Part shown: in pieces, positions 58,882 to 64,000 of the stretch | Layout of the letters: each line of letters starts with the position of its first letter | Position numbering within the stretch: the first letter of the stretch is position 1 | Assembly (NCBI GenBank): GCA_016718315.1 | Contig: JADKDV010000004.1 | Span: forward strand, 682,001 to 746,000 | Reading direction: 5' to 3' | Length of the DNA stretch: 64,000 nucleotides | From: Candidatus Obscuribacter sp. | GTDB taxonomy: Bacteria > Cyanobacteriota > Vampirovibrionia > Obscuribacterales > Obscuribacteraceae | Program-made: the position numbers and the translations under genes | The notes under the pieces: generated by a model | The model's input: the letters and a program-made list of their open reading frames with translations, nothing else | Told to the model about the DNA's origin: nothing | Database searches by the model: none

Positions 58882-59673
58882 ATGGAGCGAGACTTTTACC
58901 GAGTGGCGCAGGAGCTGACGCAGTCTCGCGCTGCTTTTGTGGTGGTCACTATTGTCGACACTGTTGGTAGCGTGCCGCATGGACGCGGTGGCAGAATGAT
59001 AGTGCAGGGCGGCACTATCGTTTACGGCACTGTCGGTGGTGGCAAGGTGGAGCAGGCGGCTTTGCGCGAAGCAATAGCCATGCTAGATGGCACTATCAAA
59101 GAGCGCAACCATATTGTCAACTGGCAGCTGGACCGCGATATCGGCATGACCTGTGGTGGCTCTGTGCGAGTCTATTTTGAGCTTTGTGATTTGAGTCACT
59201 GGCATATTGTTATCTTTGGCGCCGGGCACTGTGCTAGCGCACTGACTAAGCTCCTGGTGGAGCTGGATTGCCAGCTGACGATAGTCGATACGAGAGCCGA
59301 GTGGCTGGATAAAATACCGGCTCGGGCTGGCGTTGATAAGATGCTGGTGGCTCAGTACGGTGACTATGTCGAGCGCTTAGGCGACAAATGCTATGTCTTA
59401 CTCATGACCATGGGGCACTCTACTGACAGCCCAGTGCTGGTCAAAATTTTGCAGCGCTTCCCCGGTAATTTGCCCTATCTTGGTGTGATTGGTAGCAAAG
59501 CTAAAGCGGTCCGCCTTAAGGCCGATCTGTTGGCAGCAGGGGTGCATCCATCGATAGCTGAGCAGTTTTATTGTCCAATCGGCCTGCCTCTAGGCGGCAA
59601 CTCGCCAGCCGAAATAGCGGTGAGCGTAGCGGCCCAGCTCTTGCAAGTGCGCGACAGCTCAGCTAAAGCTTGA
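58882..59673 (+). CDS. xdhC: Xanthine dehydrogenase cofactor chaperone
   Basis: 263 residues starting at the base after the xdhB stop (TAAATG). The N-terminal VTIVDTVGSVPHGRGGRMIV and GTVGGGKVE form the XdhC/CoxI domain, followed by a C-terminal Rossmann fold (VIFGAGHCASALTKLLVELDC) and PIGLPLGGNSPAEIAVSVAAQLL. XdhC binds and protects the molybdenum cofactor, promotes its sulfuration and inserts it into XdhB. Its position as the third gene is standard. Confidence 0.93.
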   Translation: MERDFYRVAQELTQSRAAFVVVTIVDTVGSVPHGRGGRMIVQGGTIVYGTVGGGKVEQAALREAIAMLDGTIKERNHIVNWQLDRDIGMTCGGSVRVYFELCDLSHWHIVIFGAGHCASALTKLLVELDCQLTIVDTRAEWLDKIPARAGVDKMLVAQYGDYVERLGDKCYVLLMTMGHSTDSPVLVKILQRFPGNLPYLGVIGSKAKAVRLKADLLAAGVHPSIAEQFYCPIGLPLGGNSPAEIAVSVAAQLLQVRDSSAKA

Positions 59674-59776
59674 TTGGTCTACATATTTAAGTCAAATAAG
59701 CCAAAAAACTGTGCCTGGTGCCATAATGTGGTTTGATGCTTGTGTGTTTGCTTGGCGTCGATTGAGGATATTGCCT

Positions 59777-60205
59777 GTGAAAAAATATCTATTTGCTTTA
59801 GTGGCTTTTGTACTGTTTTGCTCCCAGCAAGCAGCCATAGCTGGTAAGTGCGGCAATATCTATCTCTACGAGGATTTTAACCAGGGCTTGCAAGCGGCTA
59901 ACGCCAACCGTAAGTGGTATCTGGTGATATTGAGTGCTAGCTGGTGTGGTCCCTGCCACAGCATGGAGCAAAACGTCATGACCACAGCTCCTGTGCAAAA
60001 ATTTCTCGCCCAAAACTGTGTTGTCGCCAAGTTGGATATTGATAAGCCGGGCCCAGCCGCCATCAAAAAGCAGTGTGAGGTAGAAGCCATCCCTGCTCTC
60101 GTCATCTATTATCCCAACGGTAAAATTAAAGCTGTTCGCGAAGGTGGTCCTGGCGATCCAGATAGCTTTATTCAGGCAGTAACTCAGCTGATTTCAGGTC
60201 GCTAG
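59777..60205 (+). CDS. Exported thioredoxin-like protein
   Basis: From GTG 59777 (GAGG upstream) the product has 142 residues with a clean signal peptide (MKKYLFALVAFVLFCSQQAAIA). A thioredoxin fold follows, with the redox pair in SASWCGPCHSMEQNV and the cis-Pro in EAIPALVIYYPNG. This fits periplasmic thiol-disulfide exchange of the DsbD-gamma/thioredoxin_7 kind. A longer frame from 59711 would hide the signal. Its last base overlaps the start of the TPR gene. Confidence 0.85.
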   Translation: MKKYLFALVAFVLFCSQQAAIAGKCGNIYLYEDFNQGLQAANANRKWYLVILSASWCGPCHSMEQNVMTTAPVQKFLAQNCVVAKLDIDKPGPAAIKKQCEVEAIPALVIYYPNGKIKAVREGGPGDPDSFIQAVTQLISGR

Positions 60206-60927
60206 TGTCTAGTCATAACACCAGTCGCTATGTTTTGATTGCTGGCATGCTTTGCCTCAATACTGGTCTGTCCATTGTGTCTGTGGCAGCTCAGCAAGCC
60301 AAGCCACCAGATGGTGGTACTGCTGGTAGTGCTGATGCTAACAAGACTGCCGCGCCACAGACTGACAAGGCTATAGCAACGATGCAAAAACAAGCCGCTG
60401 CTCTGGTCCAGCAAAAACACTATAAAGAGGCTCGGGACTTGTATTTGCAGGTACTCGGCAGACAAGAGTTTTTGTCAGGCAAAACTTCCAAAGAGCTAAT
60501 TGGTCCTCTCAATGACATAGTCAAAACTAGCTGTATGGCTGGAGCTTGTTATGATGCGATGCCACAGCTCAAGCGCTTACTTGAGATCAAGCGGGCTACT
60601 TACGGTAATAACTATGCTGATCTGCCTTTTAATTTGCAGCTTATGGGCGAAGCCTGCGAAAAGAAAGGTAAGTACGCTGAGGCTCTAAACTATTTCAATC
60701 AGGCTGTAGAAGCACAAAAGCGCATCGGTGGCAGCAAGAACAACATTGATATGATGCTTGCTATCAATACAGGCAGAGCGCTTGAACATTTAAACCAAAA
60801 GCCAGCCGCCAAAAAGCTTTATCTCAACTTGCTCAGTCAGGCTAAGCAGCGTAATCTGCCTGAGGACGATACTGTTTATAAGGCTATTAATGCCCGTATG
60901 GCAAAACTAAAGGGATCGACAAAATGA
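60205..60927 (+). CDS. Secreted TPR protein
   Basis: 240 residues from a GTG that overlaps the previous stop. It has a signal peptide (YVLIAGMLCLNTGLSIVSVAAQ), a short Ala/Gly/Asp linker, and TPR helices (AAALVQQKHYKEARDLYLQVL, LPFNLQLMGEACEKKGKYAEALNYFNQAV, MLAINTGRALEHLNQKPAAKKLYLNLL). It overlaps the next gene by 4 bases, so it belongs to a four-gene operon with thioredoxin and two SAF proteins. It may be a scaffold for envelope assembly. Confidence 0.75.
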   Translation: MSSHNTSRYVLIAGMLCLNTGLSIVSVAAQQAKPPDGGTAGSADANKTAAPQTDKAIATMQKQAAALVQQKHYKEARDLYLQVLGRQEFLSGKTSKELIGPLNDIVKTSCMAGACYDAMPQLKRLLEIKRATYGNNYADLPFNLQLMGEACEKKGKYAEALNYFNQAVEAQKRIGGSKNNIDMMLAINTGRALEHLNQKPAAKKLYLNLLSQAKQRNLPEDDTVYKAINARMAKLKGSTK

Positions 60928-61283
60928 GTGCTTCAAGCAAGCAATTGATGATTACAATGGGTGCTCTAGGCACTTTTATCGTCACCACCGGTGTGGGCTA
61001 TTACGTAGGCTTTAGTCAGACCTGGAATGCTTTTAAAACACAACCGCTTATAGGCGGAGCGCCCATTGAGCTGCAAGTAGTAAAAGTGCTCAAAGACATA
61101 CCGGCTTATGGTCGCATTGATGGAGACATAGTAGAAGAAGCCCGCATGTATGTCCCTGGCGTCTACAGTGACTTTTATGGCTTTGTCTCTGACTGTGCTG
61201 GCAGGCAAGTCAAATGGACCCTCAAAAAGGGCACCTATGTATCCCGGCATGATTTGATGCCTGTTGCCGCGGAGGTCAAATAA
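60924..61283 (+). CDS. Membrane protein with SAF domain (CpaB/FlgA-like)
   Basis: 119 residues: a short N-terminus, one membrane helix (ITMGALGTFIVTTGVGYYVGF), then a SAF-type beta domain with the pattern VVKVLKDIPAYGRIDGDIVEEARMYVPG...GFVSDCAGRQVKWTLKKGTYVSRHDLMPV. SAF domains occur in CpaB of Flp/tight-adherence pili and FlgA of flagella, where they aid periplasmic assembly. There are no other pilus or flagellar genes in the window. The next gene is a second SAF protein sharing one base. Confidence 0.65.
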   Translation: MSASSKQLMITMGALGTFIVTTGVGYYVGFSQTWNAFKTQPLIGGAPIELQVVKVLKDIPAYGRIDGDIVEEARMYVPGVYSDFYGFVSDCAGRQVKWTLKKGTYVSRHDLMPVAAEVK

Positions 61284-61696
61284 TGACTGACCAAAATCTG
61301 GAGCCGCAAGCACCACAGGATCCTATCGACATTGACCAGTCTTCGCCCAGACCTGTAGTGGTTGGTAAGAGTGGCAACAACAATAAGCCATTGTTCTTTT
61401 TTGCTTTGCTTTTGCCGTTTCTCTTTAGCTCAGGCTATTTTGCCGGACGAGAAATCGCCAGTGGTGAAATACACCAGCTCAAGGCCGAAGCCGACTCTGT
61501 ACAAAAGAAGGTTTTGAAGTGCAAACGCGACGTGGCGCCAAATGCAGTTATTACTCTCGACGATGTCATCGAAGTTGATGTTTTTGGTAATCGCACTGCT
61601 GGTGGCGAAGTGCTCAAGGCTGCTGATGCAGTGGGGCATAAAGCGCATTACGGCATGAATAAAGACCAGGTCGTTATGGTCCGCGATCTCGACTAA
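61283..61696 (+). CDS. Membrane protein with SAF domain, second copy
   Basis: 137 residues: a polar, Pro/Asp-rich N-terminus, one membrane helix (PLFFFALLLPFLFSSGYFAG), a short coiled segment, and a SAF domain (KCKRDVAPNAVITLDDVIEVDVFGNRT...DAVGHKAHYGMNKDQVVMVRDL). It matches the layout of the preceding gene although the sequences differ. Two tandem single-domain SAF proteins could form a heteromeric periplasmic assembly factor. Followed by a strong bidirectional terminator. Confidence 0.65.
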   Translation: MTDQNLEPQAPQDPIDIDQSSPRPVVVGKSGNNNKPLFFFALLLPFLFSSGYFAGREIASGEIHQLKAEADSVQKKVLKCKRDVAPNAVITLDDVIEVDVFGNRTAGGEVLKAADAVGHKAHYGMNKDQVVMVRDLD

Positions 61697-61700
61697 AACA

Positions 61701-61726
61701 AAAGCCAGCTTTTGCAAGCTGGCTTT
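61701..61726. terminator. Bidirectional intrinsic terminator
   Basis: AAAGCCAGCTT, loop TTGC, AAGCTGGCTTT: an 11-bp perfect stem flanked by A-rich and T-rich ends, between the SAF gene and the convergent rpsD. Confidence 0.9.
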
Positions 61727-61747
61727 GTAATTGCTTTTGGCGGTCGA

Positions 61748-62332
61748 TTAACGAGAGTAGAACTCGATAACGAGACTTTCTTCGAAGGTCTGGTCGAGTT
61801 GGTGTCTCTCGGGGATCATCACGTACTCTATTTCTTGGCGCTCGAGGTCGCAATTTAGCCAATCGGGCTTGAGCCAGCCGCGTTGCATTGTCTTGACGAG
61901 AGAACGGCTCTTGTCTCTGACAGATACTTTGTCGGTGGGCCTGAGGCGGTAGCTAGCGATGTTGACTGGCTTGCCGTTTACAAGGAAGTGACCATGGTTA
62001 ATCAGTTGTCTACCTTGAGCGCGGGTGCCAACGAGGCCACTGCGGAAAACTACGTTATCCAGTCTGGATTCGAGAAGTTGCAACAGGATGGTACCGGTTA
62101 CGCCTTTACGACGGACAGCTTCTTGGAAGGTGTTATAGAACTGTTTTTCAGAAATGTTGTAAGTCCAACGAATTTTCTGCTTTTCCATCAGATGCTTCGC
62201 GTAGTCGGACTTTTTCTTTCTGTCGGCGCCGTGTTGACCTGGAGGATGTTGGCGCCTCGAGCCTTTGACTTTACTGCATTCGGTCATGCCAACGGCACGC
62301 ACACGCTTGCAAATGGACCCGAGATATTTCAT
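61748..62332 (-). CDS. rpsD: 30S ribosomal protein S4
   Basis: Primary 16S rRNA binding protein that nucleates 30S assembly. I start at ATG 62332 (MKYLGSICKRV), about 10 bases after GGGAGA, giving 194 residues; a GTG at 62341 adds three. It shows the S4 N-terminal domain with PPGQHGADRKKKSDYAKHLMEKQKIRWTYNISEKQF and the S4 RNA-binding fold LESRLDNVVFRSGLVGTRAQGRQLINHGHFLVNGKPVNI. The zinc-binding Cys set is incomplete (C-minus form). It is not in the rpsM-rpsK-rpoA cluster, as is common in Cyanobacteria. Confidence 0.97.
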   Translation of the reverse strand: MKYLGSICKRVRAVGMTECSKVKGSRRQHPPGQHGADRKKKSDYAKHLMEKQKIRWTYNISEKQFYNTFQEAVRRKGVTGTILLQLLESRLDNVVFRSGLVGTRAQGRQLINHGHFLVNGKPVNIASYRLRPTDKVSVRDKSRSLVKTMQRGWLKPDWLNCDLERQEIEYVMIPERHQLDQTFEESLVIEFYSR

Positions 62333-62625
62333 TACGCACACTCTCCCTGAGGCACTGGATTCGATAAAGCGTTATAGATTACCGCGAAACACCCCTCTGT
62401 ATATGTGTTAGCGATAAGCTTTGGTTGTCTAAAATGGCTATATGCCCCTGTGGTGGGCTACTTGGGGCTTGTTACGATTTTTTATATAGAGTCGTCGCTG
62501 GCGATCACTTGGCAGGCTGGGTGCTGGATCTGGCGAGTTTGGCTCCATAAGTATGGATGCAGATGAGGTGGGACTCATAAAGTGGCGTCAGATCGGGGCG
62601 TCTGGCAAATGGCTGGTATTGCAAT

Positions 62626-63339
62626 TTATTCGGGTACTTCATTTTGCGCTGGCAGCGTTTTGTACATCATTTCTTGCTTGTTGGTTAGCTTGGTTACAAC
62701 AATAAATGCCAGTACTGCCGCAACAAAGGTCAGTACCTCATTGATTGCCGAAGCCGTAAAGTAAACGGTATAAGCTGGTATATCTATATGTCCCTGAGCG
62801 TCTACCGTTTTGATTTTGTCGCTGATACGCGCGGTGGCATTCATAATGAGCCAAAAGCCCCACCACCAGCTGATTAGGGCAGTGCCGCTGTGACTTTGCC
62901 AGCGCTCGCTCAAGCTGGTAAGACTACTTGCTCGCCAAATCTCTTGGATTGCTCTGTAGGGCTTGAAGAGGCAGAGGATTGGAATGGCAAAGCCCCAGGT
63001 GCAATGCCAGTTTTTTGTGATTAAGTCGTTTATGCCAAAGTATTGAAGATTGCGTCTCAATCTGCGGATCCATACGAGAAAGAAGACAGCACATGAAAGA
63101 AAGGCGATTGCACCAATACCCTCGACTGTGTCAATCAGTAGTTGTGCACCCTCTAAGATTGATGACGAATCAGGCTTTTGGGTGTTTGATGGCAAAGTAG
63201 CTATGACTCCGCCCAAGTCAAAAAATATAATTAGTACCGACCCTATGCATGTTAGAGCCAGCAAAATCTGAATTGGTATCGCCAGTGGTTTACCGCTTTT
63301 ATACGCAGGTGTTTCGGTTTTGTTTGGTTTTTCAGGCAT
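62626..63339 (-). CDS. DUF4328 membrane protein
   Basis: 237 residues with about six hydrophobic helices. The pattern VWIRRLRRNLQYFGINDL..NWHCTWGFAIPILCLFKPYRAIQEIWRAS, then WWWGFWLIMN, is that of the DUF4328 family, whose role is unknown. The N- and C-termini are polar and presumably cytoplasmic. It stands alone with no partner visible. Confidence 0.7.
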   Translation of the reverse strand: MPEKPNKTETPAYKSGKPLAIPIQILLALTCIGSVLIIFFDLGGVIATLPSNTQKPDSSSILEGAQLLIDTVEGIGAIAFLSCAVFFLVWIRRLRRNLQYFGINDLITKNWHCTWGFAIPILCLFKPYRAIQEIWRASSLTSLSERWQSHSGTALISWWWGFWLIMNATARISDKIKTVDAQGHIDIPAYTVYFTASAINEVLTFVAAVLAFIVVTKLTNKQEMMYKTLPAQNEVPE

Positions 63340-63456
63340 TTACGACTCGCTTTATAAGGTCGATTGATTGGACTGGATGCCATTGGTGTTTTAAAGACTG
63401 GAGTGACGTAATCATATAACGCCTACTGTCTGATTGCAGGCAATTCTACATTGGTC

Positions 63457-64000
63457 TCAGTCTCCGCTGGTTATGTGGTTTTGAATTACTCTCAGGCTCT
63501 CTAGTGATTCTTTGTAGAGTCCAAAAAGGTCTTGGCTCTGGGCAAAAGTCACAAGCGTCCTCATAATTGCACCTTCAATCACCGCGCTAGACCAAAATAT
63601 GCAGCAGTCCTTTCGTTGGCTAATGGTTACATCAGTAAGTCTGCCATTGACTCTGTGAAAGTCTGCATCAGTTATTCCATCTGCAATGTACTCCAGAACT
63701 AAGCCGGAGCAGTAGCTATCCTCATTGCTTTGGAATGTTAGTTTGCCACATGTAGCATAGTTTTTAAGGAACGCATTAGGTTGATAGATATGTTCGTCAA
63801 GACCTGTCACTGTGTGTATTTCATGCTCGTCCAGGTGACCCAGATCAAGCAGATGTTGGCGCATTATCTCCCATTCTGAGTCCCTGGCTGGGTCATGACA
63901 TAGTGGCGATAGGAAGCCTCTGCGTCTCAAATAGTTGTAGGTAAATAGATTGTGCCTCAAGACAATATTGGGCAGCTCGTTGTAGAGCGCTGTATTGGGC
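63457..64000 (-). CDS. Hypothetical protein, N-terminus beyond the window
   Basis: An open frame on the minus strand from the right edge to 63457. It continues upstream of the first possible start at 63960 (a TTG) without a stop to 64000 (PNTALYNELPNIV...), so the true start lies outside. At least 180 residues, with an aromatic, Cys-containing middle (CGKLTFQSNEDSYCSGLVLEYI) and a helical C-terminus (FAQSQDLFGLYKESLESLRVI). No family recognised. Confidence 0.6.
   Translation of the reverse strand, partial: PNTALYNELPNIVLRHNLFTYNYLRRRGFLSPLCHDPARDSEWEIMRQHLLDLGHLDEHEIHTVTGLDEHIYQPNAFLKNYATCGKLTFQSNEDSYCSGLVLEYIADGITDADFHRVNGRLTDVTISQRKDCCIFWSSAVIEGAIMRTLVTFAQSQDLFGLYKESLESLRVIQNHITSGD

Noticed and set aside
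62450..62510. GCCCC...GGGGC with a following T-rich stretch as a terminator
   Set aside because: The loop is long, the stem short, and the orientation does not match a gene end.

Overview
The window reads as chromosomal DNA of a Gram-negative-type bacterium of roughly 50% GC. My best inference is the non-photosynthetic sister lineage of Cyanobacteria (Melainabacteria/Vampirovibrionia, Obscuribacter-like). The basis is circumstantial: an rpsD gene standing alone away from the alpha operon, several Ser/Thr kinases joined to membrane and leucine-rich-repeat regions, many secreted TPR proteins and a small-response-regulator/sensor-kinase pair. No rRNA or other phylogenetic marker is present, so the assignment stays provisional. 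I saw no IS element, CRISPR array, tRNA or rRNA.

Layout. 1-5.2 kb: a secreted TPR protein running off the left edge, a trypsin-like protease, and a tandem pair of RecF/SMC-like ATPases. 5.6-11.4 kb: poorly conserved secreted or helical proteins and a DUF2156 (MprF C-terminal-like) protein. 11.5-16.6 kb: a DUF4239 membrane protein, a tandem-HEPN-like protein, glutathione peroxidase, and a sensor kinase with a response regulator carrying LRV repeats. 17-24.6 kb: an MdtABC-like RND efflux operon. 24.7-28.8 kb: a Phd-type antitoxin with a truncated PIN toxin, a GGA-rich structured non-coding region, and a SUKH/DUF2262 protein. 28.8-35.6 kb: secreted proteins, an Atg22-like MFS transporter and a serine hydrolase. 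35.7-38.6 kb: two membrane-linked Ser/Thr kinases. 38.8-42.9 kb: a GDSL hydrolase, beta-carbonic anhydrase translationally coupled to a bestrophin channel, and a sarcosine/N-methyltryptophan oxidase. 42.9-45.7 kb: argG-argH behind what looks like a complete ribosome-mediated arginine attenuator. 46-47.8 kb: two Paa-like ferritin-fold oxygenase subunits and a BoxA-like ferredoxin. 48.9-54 kb: an LRV protein and twin kinase-LRR receptors. 54.2-59.7 kb: an isochorismatase-like hydrolase and xdhABC. 59.8-61.7 kb: thioredoxin, TPR and two SAF-domain membrane proteins. 61.7-64 kb: rpsD, a DUF4328 protein and a partial gene.

The strongest discovery candidate is the argG leader: promoter, a 25-codon leader ORF with four consecutive Arg codons, an antiterminator strand, and an intrinsic terminator with a U-tract, all in the right order. 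Next are the carbonic anhydrase-bestrophin pair, the GGA-hairpin RNA candidate at 25.67-26.03 kb, and the tandem HEPN protein.

Four otherwise intact genes are split by single-base frame changes (about 15,155; 17,932; 28,197; 36,532), three of them one base short and one with an extra base. This pattern suggests residual sequencing or assembly indels at least as much as biology, and the annotation should be read with that in mind.
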